Below, piece by piece: positions 16,446 to 24,978 of a stretch of 32,830 nt of DNA. A program made the translations under genes and the position numbers. The stretch spans positions 1-32,830 of the forward strand of contig NZ_UXAW01000046.1 in NCBI RefSeq assembly GCF_900609055.1, read 5' to 3'. This stretch comes from Pseudogemmobacter humi (GTDB taxonomy: Bacteria; Pseudomonadota; Alphaproteobacteria; Rhodobacterales; Rhodobacteraceae). Position 1 is the first letter of the stretch. Each line of letters opens with the position of its first letter. The notes beneath the pieces were generated by a model. The model was not told the DNA's origin. It saw only the letters and a list, made by a program, of their open reading frames with translations, and ran no database searches.

Positions 16446-17402
16446 TCACATCAGAAGATTGCCGCCGGGCAGGGGGATGATGCGAAAGCCGAGCGCCTCG
16501 GACAAGGCGCCGAGTTCGGCCCCGGCGTCTTCCAGCCCGATGCTGCCCGAAATCGGGCGAGACGCCAGCGTCTCGTCGGCGAAAAAGATCGCTCCGGCGC
16601 CGTGGCGGGCCAGCACCGAGGCGACCTCGCGCAGGCTGACATCGTAGAACACATAGCGCCCCTCGCGCCAGGCCAGCGCCTCGGGGGCATCGACCCCGGC
16701 CACCCGGGGCTCTTGTCCCGGAAGAAGCCGCAGCTGCTGGCCGGGCGAAAGGCGGAGCGGGGCAAAGCCCGGCGCGGCGATCTCGACGCTGCCCTCCTCC
16801 AGGGTGACCTCGACGCAGGCGCCGCAATCGCGCACGCCGAACCGGGTGCCGAGCGCGCGGATCTCGGTCTCGCCCAGCCGGACGGTGAAGGGGCGGCCGT
16901 CCTTTGCCACGTCGAACCAGGCGGCGCCCTGCCGCAGGGTCGCGATCCGGCCCGCGGCATCGGCGGCGAAATCCAGCGCCGAGCCGCCGTCGAGCAGCGC
17001 CCGGCTGCCGTCGGCCAGCGCCAGATCGCGCAGCGGGCCGGGGGCGCTGACGTGATCCGCGCTGAGCCGCAGCCGCAGATCCGGGCGCACCTGGTCGAGC
17101 CAGACCGCCGCCAGCGCGCAAGCCGCCAGCGCAAGCCCCGCGGGCCGCAGCAGGCGCGGCCAGTTCCACGTCCGGCGCGGCGCGGGCGCCGCCAGTTCCG
17201 GCGCCACCGTTCCCGCGATCTGCCAGACCAGCCGGGCATCGTCCAGCGCGCGGGCATTGGCGGGATCGGCCTCCAGCCAGGCGCAGAGGGCAGGGCTTCG
17301 TTCCACCGCCGGATCGGCGGCGATCGCCACCAGCCAGCGGGCGGCCGCCGCGCGCCTTTCGTCCCGGGAAGCGGAGTTTCGCGCCAAGGCAGCCGACCTC
17401 AT
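16446..17402 (-). CDS. fecR: FecR-family anti-sigma/signal transducer, 318 aa
   Basis: Domains in order: a DUF4880 N-terminus (RDERRAAAARWLVAI to ANARALDDARLVW, residues ~12-62), a single transmembrane stretch (~89-106, LAACALAAVWL), the FecR domain (LALADGSRALLDGGSALDF, IRALGTRFGVRD, VTLEEGSVEI), and a C-terminal STN-like DUF4974 segment (YDVSLREVASVLARHG onward). It should sit in the inner membrane, sense the STN domain of the adjacent receptor and control FecI. The ATG at 17402 overlaps the fecI stop as ATGA, implying translational coupling. The longer open frame upstream is antiparallel noise within fecI. Length and layout are normal for the family. Confidence 0.93.
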   Translation of the reverse strand: MRSAALARNSASRDERRAAAARWLVAIAADPAVERSPALCAWLEADPANARALDDARLVWQIAGTVAPELAAPAPRRTWNWPRLLRPAGLALAACALAAVWLDQVRPDLRLRLSADHVSAPGPLRDLALADGSRALLDGGSALDFAADAAGRIATLRQGAAWFDVAKDGRPFTVRLGETEIRALGTRFGVRDCGACVEVTLEEGSVEIAAPGFAPLRLSPGQQLRLLPGQEPRVAGVDAPEALAWREGRYVFYDVSLREVASVLARHGAGAIFFADETLASRPISGSIGLEDAGAELGALSEALGFRIIPLPGGNLLM

Positions 17403-17923
17403 TCGTTGCGCAGGTCTTCCAGCGCCCTGGCGCAGCTTGCCACGGCTTTCGCCATATGTTTTGCCACGTTGCGCTCCGACATGCCACAGCGGGCTGCGAT
17501 CTCGTGGAAGCTCAGCCCCTCGGCGCGGTTCATCAGGAACAGCCGCCGCGTGGTTTCGGGCAGGGCGCGGATCGCGCGCCTGACCGCCTCTTCCGACTGG
17601 CGGGCCGAAACCGCCTCGAACGCGGGATCCTGCTGCGGCTGCCGGGCCAGGGTCGCGAGGGCGTGGGAACTGCGCACCTTCTCGCGCCGCAGATGGTCGA
17701 TCGAGATGTTGCGGGCCGAGCGGTTGAGGAAGGCCGCCGGGCTGCCCGACAGGCCCGCGGCGCGCTCCCACACCCGCAAGAACAGGTCATGCACCAGATC
17801 GCGCGCGATCGAAGGATTACCGGTGCGCCGCGCGATCTGCCGTTCCAGCCGGTCGCCTTCCTCGCTGTAGAGCTGTCCGAGCTTTTCGGTATCGCAGGAA
17901 GACATGGCTGAGGCCGGGTCCAT
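17399..17923 (-). CDS. fecI: FecI-type ECF RNA polymerase sigma factor, 174 aa
   Basis: Sigma region 2 (ARDLVHDLFLRVWER, FLNRSARNISIDHLRREK) and region 4 (AIRALPETTRRLFLMNRAEG, SFHEIAARCGMSERNVAKHM) are complete. The protein directs transcription of iron-uptake genes when released by FecR. Two starts are possible, ATG 17923 (174 aa) and ATG 17905 (168 aa). Neither has a strong Shine-Dalgarno, and both give a normal-length FecI; the first is listed. fecR follows with an ATGA overlap. The gene is divergent from the second TonB receptor across 277 bp, so a single regulatory region can serve both sides. Confidence 0.93.
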   Translation of the reverse strand: MDPASAMSSCDTEKLGQLYSEEGDRLERQIARRTGNPSIARDLVHDLFLRVWERAAGLSGSPAAFLNRSARNISIDHLRREKVRSSHALATLARQPQQDPAFEAVSARQSEEAVRRAIRALPETTRRLFLMNRAEGLSFHEIAARCGMSERNVAKHMAKAVASCARALEDLRNE

Positions 17924-18200
17924 GAAAAGGGGAAATACCTTGGCATGGCGCGCGGCGGGGCGCATCCGGCTTGGCGTCCTGCATATTTCCACCGCCCGCC
18001 GATGTCTACCTCGGCGGGCCCGGCCCGGGGTGCTGCCGGGGAAGAATGTTGCATATTCGCGCCAATTCCGGGGGGCGGCCCGGCGGGTTTGCGGAAAATC
18101 CGACAAAAAAACTTTCTGGCGGCGGTTCAGTGCCGCCGGGCGCTCTGCGTGAAGGCCTCGTAACAGCGAATTGTTCCGGGCCGCCGGAGAGGGGACGCAG
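17924..18200. promoter_or_regulatory. Divergent fecI / TonB receptor control region
   Basis: The 277-bp interval has two copies of TGCATATT exactly 70 bp apart (17980-17987 and 18050-18057), an A-run at 18104-18110, and a GGCGGC/GCCGCC hairpin just after it (about 18119-18138). A GGAAAA at 18093-18098 could be a FecI-type -35 element, but the matching -10 is not clear. Iron regulation (Fur, RirA or Irr) would be expected here, yet no textbook box is seen. The receptor start has GGAGAGGGG at about 18186-18194. Confidence 0.35.
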
Positions 18201-20261
18201 ATGAGAATGCCGAAGATCACACCGAAGACCGCGAAAGCCGGGCTGCTGTCGTGCCTGCCGGTCTGGGCTGTCGCCATGGCCGCGGTGCTGCCGCAGATGA
18301 GCGCGCCCGCCCTGGCCCAGGCCGCTGATGAGGAGGAGGAAGAGGTCCAGAACCTCGGCACCATCGTGCTGACCGCCACCGGCCAGGCCCAGGCCCTGCC
18401 CGACGCGCCCGCGACCATGACGGTGATCGACGGGGCGGAGATCGCCTCGAAACCCTACGCTTCCATCGCAGATGTGCTGCGCGACGTGCCCGGCGTGATC
18501 GTCGGCTCGCCCTCGTCGCGGTCCGGCGCCGAGACGATCTCGATCCGGGGCCTCGGCGAAAGCTATGTGCTGACGCTGGTGGACGGCAAGCCGATCGGCA
18601 ACTCGCAGGAGGCCACCTACAACGGTTTCGGCGCGGGCCTTGCCATGTCCTATCTGCCGCCGCCCTCGGCCATCGAGCGGATCGAGGTGATCCGCGGCCC
18701 GATGTCCTCGCTTTACGGCACCGCAGCCTCCGGGGGCGTGATCAACATCATCACCAAACCCGTCTCGGACGTGTGGTCCGGCTCGCTCACGCTGGGGCAT
18801 ACCACTTTCCAGAACAGCGGCGCCGGCAATTCGCACGAGGGCCGGTTCTACCTGAGCGGCCCCGTCATCGAAGACCGGCTGGGACTGGCGCTGTTCGGCT
18901 CGCTCCATGACCGCTCGAAACCTGCGATGCTGGTGGCGGGGCGGGCCGGCGCGGTGTCGACCCAGGCGCAGGATACCGAGCGCAAGACGCTGGGCGCGCG
19001 TCTGACCTGGTCCATCGACCCGAACCAGAAGCTGGATTTCGAAACCGTCTCCAGCACCAGCGATACGGTCAACCTGACCCCCGGCGGCACGCCCGGCGGC
19101 GTCGAGGTCGAGCGGCGGAACCATTCGCTTGGCCACAAACTGAGCTGGGGCGAGGGCTACGAGACCAGCTCCTTCGTCACCTACGAGGATGTGGATTTCA
19201 TCAACGGCTCGAACGTCTCGGGCTATGAGATGCTGAACCTGAACAGCAAGACCAATCTCAGCCTCGGCCGCCACGATCTGACCCTGGGCTTCGATTACCG
19301 CGACGAGACGACGAAACATTCGCCCAACCGCGTCAATGTCAATCCGAAGATGACGCGCTGGAACTGGGCGGTGTTCGGCGAGGACAATTTCCACCTGACC
19401 GACGATCTGACCCTGACCTTCGGCCTGCGCTACGACGAGAACGAGCGCTACGGCTCGCATGTCACGCCGCGTCTCTATGCGGTCTGGCATGCGTCGGATT
19501 CGCTGACCGTGAAGGGCGGCGTCTCGGGCGGCTATAAAACCCCGACGCTGAAACAGGCCGACAGCAACATCTTCGAGCCCTCGGGCGGCGACGGCCGGGC
19601 GCGGGACCAGGGCAACACCGGGCTGAAGCCCGAGGAAAGCACCAACGTCGAGATCGGGGTGATCTGGGAGAGCGCGGGCGGCGTGCAGGTCGGCCTGACC
19701 GCCTATCACACCCGGTTCAAGGACAAGATCACCACCGAGCGCCAGTGCACCAACTCTGTCGACCCTGCGGTTCCGGGCTCGGTGCCTCCCTACACCTATG
19801 ATTGCGGCGTCAATTCAGGGACCGATCCGATCAAATGGATCAACCAGTATGTGAACCGCGACGCGGCCGAGCTGAACGGGGTCGAGGCCACGGTGGACTG
19901 GACGCTGGGCGATTTCGCTTTCGCCTTCAACTACACCTATGCCGACAGCAAGGTGACCAAAGGCGCGGCGGTCGGCAGCCGGTTCAACAACAGCCCGCTG
20001 CATGTCGCCAATCTGGGCATCGACTGGCAGGCGAATGACGCGCTCTCGCTCTGGGGCAATGCGCAATACCGCAGCGCCACCTTCGATACCGGCAGCGGCC
20101 AGATCGGCGAACATGCGATCTTCGACATCGGCGTCGACTACGATTTCAACGAGAACGTCATGGGCTCGTTCGCGGTCTACAACCTGGGCGACAAGACCTT
20201 CGGCACCACCAATTACAACGATGGCCGCCGCTTCTACGTGGGTCTGACCTCTACCTTCTGA
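18201..20261 (+). CDS. TonB-dependent siderophore receptor, no STN domain, 686 aa
   Basis: The start at ATG 18201, with GGAGAGGGG just upstream, leads into a signal peptide ending near PALAQA. A TonB-box-like TIVLTATG is followed at once by the plug (VLRDVPGVIVG, ISIRGLGESYVLTLVDGKPI, IERIEVIRGPMSSLYGTAASG, GVINIITK). The barrel ends YVGLTSTF with the terminal Phe. There is no STN domain, so it cannot signal through FecR in the usual way. It shares many segments with the STN receptor at 14071-16311 (YNG-G, LPP--A-ERIE-IRGP, LKQAD, EPSGGDGR-RD-GN), showing duplication. It is followed by the YncE-like gene and three iron-associated membrane genes in the same direction. Confidence 0.93.
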   Translation: MRMPKITPKTAKAGLLSCLPVWAVAMAAVLPQMSAPALAQAADEEEEEVQNLGTIVLTATGQAQALPDAPATMTVIDGAEIASKPYASIADVLRDVPGVIVGSPSSRSGAETISIRGLGESYVLTLVDGKPIGNSQEATYNGFGAGLAMSYLPPPSAIERIEVIRGPMSSLYGTAASGGVINIITKPVSDVWSGSLTLGHTTFQNSGAGNSHEGRFYLSGPVIEDRLGLALFGSLHDRSKPAMLVAGRAGAVSTQAQDTERKTLGARLTWSIDPNQKLDFETVSSTSDTVNLTPGGTPGGVEVERRNHSLGHKLSWGEGYETSSFVTYEDVDFINGSNVSGYEMLNLNSKTNLSLGRHDLTLGFDYRDETTKHSPNRVNVNPKMTRWNWAVFGEDNFHLTDDLTLTFGLRYDENERYGSHVTPRLYAVWHASDSLTVKGGVSGGYKTPTLKQADSNIFEPSGGDGRARDQGNTGLKPEESTNVEIGVIWESAGGVQVGLTAYHTRFKDKITTERQCTNSVDPAVPGSVPPYTYDCGVNSGTDPIKWINQYVNRDAAELNGVEATVDWTLGDFAFAFNYTYADSKVTKGAAVGSRFNNSPLHVANLGIDWQANDALSLWGNAQYRSATFDTGSGQIGEHAIFDIGVDYDFNENVMGSFAVYNLGDKTFGTTNYNDGRRFYVGLTSTF

Positions 20262-20268
20262 GCCATTC

Positions 20269-20292
20269 CCGGCCGCCCGGGACGGCGGCCGG
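20269..20292 (+). terminator. GC-rich hairpin after the receptor gene
   Basis: CCGGCCGCC (20269-20277) pairs perfectly with GGCGGCCGG (20284-20292) around a 6-nt loop. A pyrimidine run (TTCCCCCCCCTTTCC) follows instead of pure T, so it may act as a partial terminator or mRNA stabiliser between the receptor and the YncE-like gene. Confidence 0.5.
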
Positions 20293-20323
20293 TTCCCCCC
20301 CCTTTCCGACAACCGGATGTACG

Positions 20324-21697
20324 ATGATGCTTCTTCCGCTTCCCTGCCGCCCCGCGATGGTCATGGCCGCGCTTCTCGCCACGACCGCCGCCGCCCGTGC
20401 CGAGCCCGTTTTCGACACGCCCGCGCCCTTCACGGGCCAGGTTGCCTTTTCCGGCCCCGACCGCAGCCCCGCCTATGCCGGCGGCGAGGTGGTGGTGAGC
20501 GGATCGGGCTTTGTCCCCGGCCAGGAGATCACGCTCAGCCGGGGCGGCGAGCCGCTGTCGCCTGCGCCTCTCGCGGCCGATGCCGAGGGCGCCTTCACCT
20601 TCAGCTTCACCCTGCCCGGGGATGCGGTGATCGGCCAGCATCCGGTGGTGGTCGAGGCCGCCGCGCCCGACAGCGCCGCCGTGGCGGATCTGAAGATCTC
20701 GCCCGAGCTGCCGCTTTCGGGCGCAGAGCGTTACGAGACGGCATCTGCGAAGACCGCGCCCGGCGTCTATCAGCTTGCCTACAGCGCGAAGAGCGGCGCG
20801 GTCTTCACCGTCTCGGCCAGCGGGCGCGGCGACAAGGGCACCTCGAAGATCATGAAATTCGACGCCGCCACGCTGGAGGTTCTGGCCGAAGCCACCCCCT
20901 TCGCGGATGAGGCGAACGGCATTTACGGCGCCTTCGGCATCGGGGTCGATGATGAGAACGGCACGATCTGGGTGACGAACACCCGCGCCTCTGCGGTGGC
21001 GGTCTACCGCCAGGACGACCTGTCGCTGGTGAAGCAGTTCGAGGCCGGCTCGGTCGGGAAGCCGCGCGACGTGGTGATCGACGCCGCGCGCGGCCGCGCC
21101 TACGTCAGCACCCACCGCACCCGGATCGAGGAATTCGATCTGGCGCGCCTTGAGAAGCTGGAGGGGTTCGAGCTGCAATCCGCCGAGCGCGGCGGCCAGT
21201 TCGGCACCATGAGCCTCGCGCTGGATGCCGCGAAGGGCCAGCTCTACACCGTTTCGCTGCGCACGCCGGAACTGGCGCGGATCGACCTTGCCACGCGCGA
21301 GGCGACGATCCTTGCGCTGCCGGGGGCGAAGAGCGCCTCGGGCGTCGCGGTCGATCCGGCGGGGGGCAGGGTCTTCGTCGCCTCGCAGGGCAGCGACGAC
21401 GTGATCGCGCTGGACGGCGCGACGGGCGAGGTGCTGTTCGACACGCCGGTGGGGGCGCAGGCGCTGAACCTCGTCTTCGATCCGGTCTCGGGGCAGATTT
21501 ATGTCGCGAACCGGGCCTCGGACACGATCGCCGTCGTTGATGCCGCAAGCGGCAGCATCACTGCCAATCTCGATGCCGGATCTTTCCCCAACCATCTGAC
21601 CGTCACCCCCGAGGGCGTGGTCTTCGCCGTGAACAAGGCCCGCGGCGAGGAGGACCCCGAGGGCGACCGGCTGATCCGCCTCGTGCCGCAGGGCTGA
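20324..21697 (+). CDS. YncE-like periplasmic beta-propeller (YVTN repeats), 457 aa
   Basis: A signal peptide (MVMAALLATTAAARA) is followed by an Ig/IPT-like module at ~45-130 (AGGEVVVSGSGFVPGQEITL, then GAFTFSFTLPG). The C-terminal ~300 residues are a seven-bladed propeller with repeated YVTN-type units (GIGVDDENGTIWVTN, VVIDAARGRAYVST, VAVDPAGGRVFVAS, LVFDPVSGQIYVAN). This is the architecture of YncE-like proteins, which in E. coli are iron-regulated and periplasmic. It lies 62 bp after the TonB receptor and before DUF3649, so a role in metal or siderophore handling in the periplasm is likely but unproven. Tandem ATGs at 20324 and 20327 are both possible starts. Confidence 0.88.
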   Translation: MMLLPLPCRPAMVMAALLATTAAARAEPVFDTPAPFTGQVAFSGPDRSPAYAGGEVVVSGSGFVPGQEITLSRGGEPLSPAPLAADAEGAFTFSFTLPGDAVIGQHPVVVEAAAPDSAAVADLKISPELPLSGAERYETASAKTAPGVYQLAYSAKSGAVFTVSASGRGDKGTSKIMKFDAATLEVLAEATPFADEANGIYGAFGIGVDDENGTIWVTNTRASAVAVYRQDDLSLVKQFEAGSVGKPRDVVIDAARGRAYVSTHRTRIEEFDLARLEKLEGFELQSAERGGQFGTMSLALDAAKGQLYTVSLRTPELARIDLATREATILALPGAKSASGVAVDPAGGRVFVASQGSDDVIALDGATGEVLFDTPVGAQALNLVFDPVSGQIYVANRASDTIAVVDAASGSITANLDAGSFPNHLTVTPEGVVFAVNKARGEEDPEGDRLIRLVPQG

Positions 21698-21706
21698 GGC
21701 GCGTCC

Positions 21707-21741
21707 GGCCCGCGGCGCCGCTCCCCGCTGCGGGCCATTTT
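21707..21741 (+). terminator. Intrinsic terminator after the YncE-like gene
   Basis: GGCCCGCGGC (21707-21716) pairs with GCTGCGGGCC (21727-21736), with one G-U pair, followed by ATTTT. A second hairpin, CCCGGC/GCCGGG (21750-21764), lies just downstream. The DUF3649 gene may therefore have its own promoter. Confidence 0.55.
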
Positions 21742-21802
21742 CCCTCCGTCCCGGCCGCGCCGGGGCGGTTTCATTTCCAGACCCCTCATCGCGGATCCAG
21801 AC

Positions 21803-22123
21803 ATGCCAGCCAGCGCCCGCCCGCCCGTTCGACGACTCTCTCAGGATATGCACGAGCGGCTCGGCGTCGCCTCGCGCAGCCTTGCCGCGGTGTTCGGCGG
21901 CTATCTTCTGGCCAACCTGTTCGTCCTCGCCTTCGTACGCCTTGTGCCGATGGCGCCGCGCGATGCCAGCCAGCTTGCGCTGATGCTGTCCTTCGTGGTC
22001 TTCGCGCTGGCCGCGATAGTTGCGTTTTCGACCCGGCAGCCCGGGCGGGCCTGGGCCTGGATCCTCGGCTCTTCGGCGGTCTGCGCGCTGATCGTCTGGT
22101 TCGTTCCCGGGGGTGCGGCATGA
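21803..22123 (+). CDS. DUF3649 iron-associated membrane protein, 106 aa
   Basis: A small integral membrane protein with about three hydrophobic helices (SLAAVFGGYLLANLFVLAFV, LALMLSFVVFALAAIVAF, AWILGSSAVCALIVWFV). Size, layout and the following PepSY-TM and DUF3325 genes match the DUF3649 family, a regular member of iron/siderophore clusters. It probably helps an inner-membrane reductive or uptake step; the mechanism is not established. The ATG at 21803 is used; ATG 21848 is a shorter alternative that keeps all helices. The stop overlaps the next ATG as ATGA (22120-22123). Confidence 0.85.
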   Translation: MPASARPPVRRLSQDMHERLGVASRSLAAVFGGYLLANLFVLAFVRLVPMAPRDASQLALMLSFVVFALAAIVAFSTRQPGRAWAWILGSSAVCALIVWFVPGGAA

Positions 22124-23694
22124 AGAACGGTTTCCGCCAGTCGATGGCCTGGCTGCACACCTGGACCGGGCTGCTGCTCGGCTGGCTCTTGTTCGCGATC
22201 TTCCTGACCGGCACCATCGCCTATTTCCGCAGCGAGGTGACCTGGTGGATGAAGCCCGAACTGCACGGATCGGTGGTCGGGGCCGATCCCGTGGGGCTTG
22301 CCCTCGACCGGCTGGCGGACCTGGCCCCGGATGCCGCCGTCTGGAGCATCACCCTGCCCGACGAGCGCAACCCGGCCCTTGCCCTGTCCTGGACGAAGCC
22401 CGGCGAAGAGGCGCGGCGCGGCGCACCGGCCACGGTGATCGACGCCACCACCGGCGCGGTGCTGCACCCGCGCGAGACGGCGGGCGGCGAATTTCTCTAC
22501 CGCTTCCATTTCGAGCTTTACGGCCTGCCGCGCGCGCTGGCGCGCTGGATCGTCGGCATCGCCACCATGGCGATGTTCGTGGCGATCATCTCGGGCGTGA
22601 TCACCCATAAGAAGATTTTCAAGGAATTCTTCACCTTCCGCCCCGGAAAGGGCCAGCGTTCCTGGCTCGACATGCACAACATGACCGCGGTGCTGGCGCT
22701 GCCCTATCATGTGATGATCACCTTTTCCGGGCTGGTGCTGTTCGTCGCCACGCTGATGCCGCTGGTGGTCGACCGCCCCGCCGGGCGCGGACCGGGCCAG
22801 CCCGCCGCCGTGGCCGGGGCGCCCGCGCCGCATGAGCTGCCGCAACTGACCGCGGTCCCGCCGCTGATGGCGCGGGCCGAAGCGGCCTGGGCGATGCCGG
22901 TCGGGCGGATCCAGATCGGGAAGCTCGATACCGGGCAGCCCGAGATCGTGCTGATCCCGCAGCGCAACTCCACCGTGGCGGTGCAGAGCGGCTCGGGCGC
23001 GAACGGGGTCGAGCGGATGCGCTTCGATGGGCTGACCGGCGCGCTGATCGAAGAGACCGGGCGGCCAGAGGCCTCGGTGGTGGCGAAGGTCGATATGGCG
23101 CTCGGCGCGCTGCACCGGGCGCGTTTCGCCGATACCGGGCTGCGCTGGCTGTTCTTCATCGCCGGGCTGGCGGGCACGGTGATGGTGGGCAGCGGCATGG
23201 TGCTCTGGGTGTCGAAACGGGCGGCGAAACATGCAAAATCCGGGGTGCAGCCCTTCGGTCTGCGGCTGGTCGACCGGCTCAACGTCGGCGGCATCGCCGG
23301 GCTGGTGCTGGCGACGGCCGGATATTTCTGGGCCAACCGGCTGATCCCGGCCGGGGCAGCGGACCGCGCCGGGCTGGAGATCCTGGCCTTCTTCCTGATC
23401 TGGGCCGTGGCGGCGGTCCATCCTTTCCTGCGCGGCCCGGAACGGGCCTGGAGCGAACAACTCGGCCTGAGCGCCGCGCTTTTCCTGGCGCTGCCGGTGC
23501 TGAACGCGCTGACCGGACCCTCGAACCTGCCGCTCGCGCTGTGGCGGGGCGATCTGGTGCTGGCGACGGTGGACCTAGTGGCGCTGGTGAGCGGGGTCGC
23601 CTGCCTTTATGCGGCGCGCAAGGCGCGTCCTGGCCGTCAGCCCGCGCGAAGGCCCGCAAGGCGCGCGCCCGTCAGCCGCGTGCCGGGAGAATGA
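22120..23694 (+). CDS. PepSY-associated TM protein (PiuB-like), 524 aa
   Basis: The N-terminus (MAWLHTWTGLLLGWLLFAIF, then GTIAYF) is the classic first helix of PepSY_TM proteins, with a conserved His. A periplasmic PepSY-like segment, further helices (ALARWIVGIATMAMFVAIIS, LALPYHVMITFSGLVLFVAT), a second periplasmic domain and four to five C-terminal helices follow. Conserved histidines in WLDMHNMTAV and LPYHVM suggest heme or metal coordination. The family is iron-regulated and proposed to act in reduction or release of iron from siderophores. It is coupled by ATGA overlaps to DUF3649 upstream and DUF3325 downstream, forming a tight three-gene operon. Confidence 0.9.
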   Translation: MKNGFRQSMAWLHTWTGLLLGWLLFAIFLTGTIAYFRSEVTWWMKPELHGSVVGADPVGLALDRLADLAPDAAVWSITLPDERNPALALSWTKPGEEARRGAPATVIDATTGAVLHPRETAGGEFLYRFHFELYGLPRALARWIVGIATMAMFVAIISGVITHKKIFKEFFTFRPGKGQRSWLDMHNMTAVLALPYHVMITFSGLVLFVATLMPLVVDRPAGRGPGQPAAVAGAPAPHELPQLTAVPPLMARAEAAWAMPVGRIQIGKLDTGQPEIVLIPQRNSTVAVQSGSGANGVERMRFDGLTGALIEETGRPEASVVAKVDMALGALHRARFADTGLRWLFFIAGLAGTVMVGSGMVLWVSKRAAKHAKSGVQPFGLRLVDRLNVGGIAGLVLATAGYFWANRLIPAGAADRAGLEILAFFLIWAVAAVHPFLRGPERAWSEQLGLSAALFLALPVLNALTGPSNLPLALWRGDLVLATVDLVALVSGVACLYAARKARPGRQPARRPARRAPVSRVPGE

Positions 23695-24035
23695 CCATGC
23701 TGCCCTGGCTTTCGCTTGTCCTGTGCTATGCGGGCTTTGTCGCGCTCGCCCTCGCCATGCCGCGCCACCATGAGGAGCTGCGCGGCGGCAAACCCGGTGC
23801 CGCGGGCCAGCGCCTCTGGCGTCTTGCCGGAGCGGCTCTGCTGGCCGCCTCGCTCTGGCCCGCGCTGGTCTGGTGGCCCGAGGCGGCCATCGCGGTTTCG
23901 GCCTGGCTCGGGATGGCGACGGTCGCGGCCTTTGCCCTCGCCATGGTGCTGACCTTTGGCCCGACGCGCCGCCGGGGGCTGTCTGCCGCCCTGCCGGTCT
24001 GCCTCGCGGTCGCCCTCGGCCTGCTGGCGCGCTGA
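23691..24035 (+). CDS. DUF3325 iron-associated membrane protein, 114 aa
   Basis: The ATG at 23691 overlaps the PepSY gene stop (ATGA) and has CGGGAGA just before it. The protein is highly hydrophobic with about four helices (LSLVLCYAGFVALALAMP, LAGAALLAASLWPALVWW, GMATVAAFALAMVLTF, PVCLAVALGLL). The RHHEELRGG segment after helix 1 fits the DUF3325 family (cytochrome-like small proteins in iron clusters). The function is not established; the operon position implies work with the PepSY-TM protein. It ends 28 bp from the convergent LysR gene. Confidence 0.85.
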   Translation: MTMLPWLSLVLCYAGFVALALAMPRHHEELRGGKPGAAGQRLWRLAGAALLAASLWPALVWWPEAAIAVSAWLGMATVAAFALAMVLTFGPTRRRGLSAALPVCLAVALGLLAR

Positions 24036-24063
24036 ACCCGGACCGGGCGCCACCCGTGTGCCA

Positions 24064-24963
24064 TCACGGGCAGCTCCGCCCGCGTTCGGCCAGCGCCCAG
24101 TCCCGGAACACCTGGGCATGGCCCGCAAGAACGGGGCCCGCGGTCAGGGTGGACAGCAGGTAATAGTCCCAGCCGTAGCCGATGATGTGACCGGACAACT
24201 GGACAAGGCTGCCCGATCGCAGATCGGCCTCCATCATCGCCAGCGGGCAGAGCGCGACGCCCTGGCCGGACAGCGCGGCGGCGCGCAGCAGGTTGAAATC
24301 CTCGAATGTCGCGCCGTGGATGGCGTCCGCCACATCCTCTCCCATTTCGTTCAGCCAGATCTGCCAGCCCGCGGTTTCATCGTCATGCAGCAGGCCGAGC
24401 GCCATGATCTGCGCCGCCGTCCAGGGGCCGGAGCCCAGCCGTTGCGCCAGTGAGGGCGCGCAGACCGGCACGCTCTCGCCGCCGAGAAAGTAGGTGCCCG
24501 AGACGCCGGGGATGCGCGGCGCTTCGGTGGCGAAGACGAAGGCCATATGCACCACATCGAAGTCGATGTCGCGGCCGTGCATCGCATAGACCACGCGAAA
24601 TTCGATCTCCGGATGCGCGGCGCGGAACCGGCTGAGCCGGGGGATCAGCCAGCACATCGCAATCGAGGGAATCGCCGCGATCACAAGGGTTTGCGCGGCG
24701 GGTGCTGCGCGGGCGCGGCGGCAGGCCGCCTCGATCTCGGCCAAAGCGATCGACAGGCTGCGCGCCAGTTCCGCGCCCTCGTCCAAGAGCCGCGTCCGGT
24801 TGCCTTCGCGCGCGAACAGGGGCTTGCCCAGCCAGTCCTCGACATGGCGGATCTGGTGGCTGATCGCCGACTGGGTGACGAAAAGCGCATCTGCGGCGGC
24901 CTTGAACGACCCCAGCCGGGCCGCCGCCTCGAAGGCGCGAAGGGCGTTCAGCGGTGCGGCCAT
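24064..24963 (-). CDS. LysR-family (GcvA-like) transcriptional regulator, 299 aa
   Basis: Residues 1-62 are the LysR winged helix (LNALRAFEAAARLGSFKAAA, ALFVTQSAISHQIRHVEDWL). The rest is a type 2 periplasmic-binding effector domain (AIPSIAMCWLIPRLSRFR, then HPEIEFRVVYA), GcvA-like in style. The start at 24963 has GAGGA four bases before it and yields the normal LysR N-terminus; upstream in-frame ATGs lack a ribosome site. It is divergent from creatinase, with an inverted repeat in the shared interval, and is the likely activator of the creatine genes, with a guanidino compound as the inferred effector. Confidence 0.9.
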   Translation of the reverse strand: MAAPLNALRAFEAAARLGSFKAAADALFVTQSAISHQIRHVEDWLGKPLFAREGNRTRLLDEGAELARSLSIALAEIEAACRRARAAPAAQTLVIAAIPSIAMCWLIPRLSRFRAAHPEIEFRVVYAMHGRDIDFDVVHMAFVFATEAPRIPGVSGTYFLGGESVPVCAPSLAQRLGSGPWTAAQIMALGLLHDDETAGWQIWLNEMGEDVADAIHGATFEDFNLLRAAALSGQGVALCPLAMMEADLRSGSLVQLSGHIIGYGWDYYLLSTLTAGPVLAGHAQVFRDWALAERGRSCP

Positions 24964-24978
24964 GGCGTCCTCAGCATT

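Noticed and set aside
14986-17870. Plus-strand open frames of 464 and 499 codons over the STN receptor and fecIR
   Set aside because: Antisense shadows of a TonB receptor, FecR and FecI, all of which have complete family motifs.
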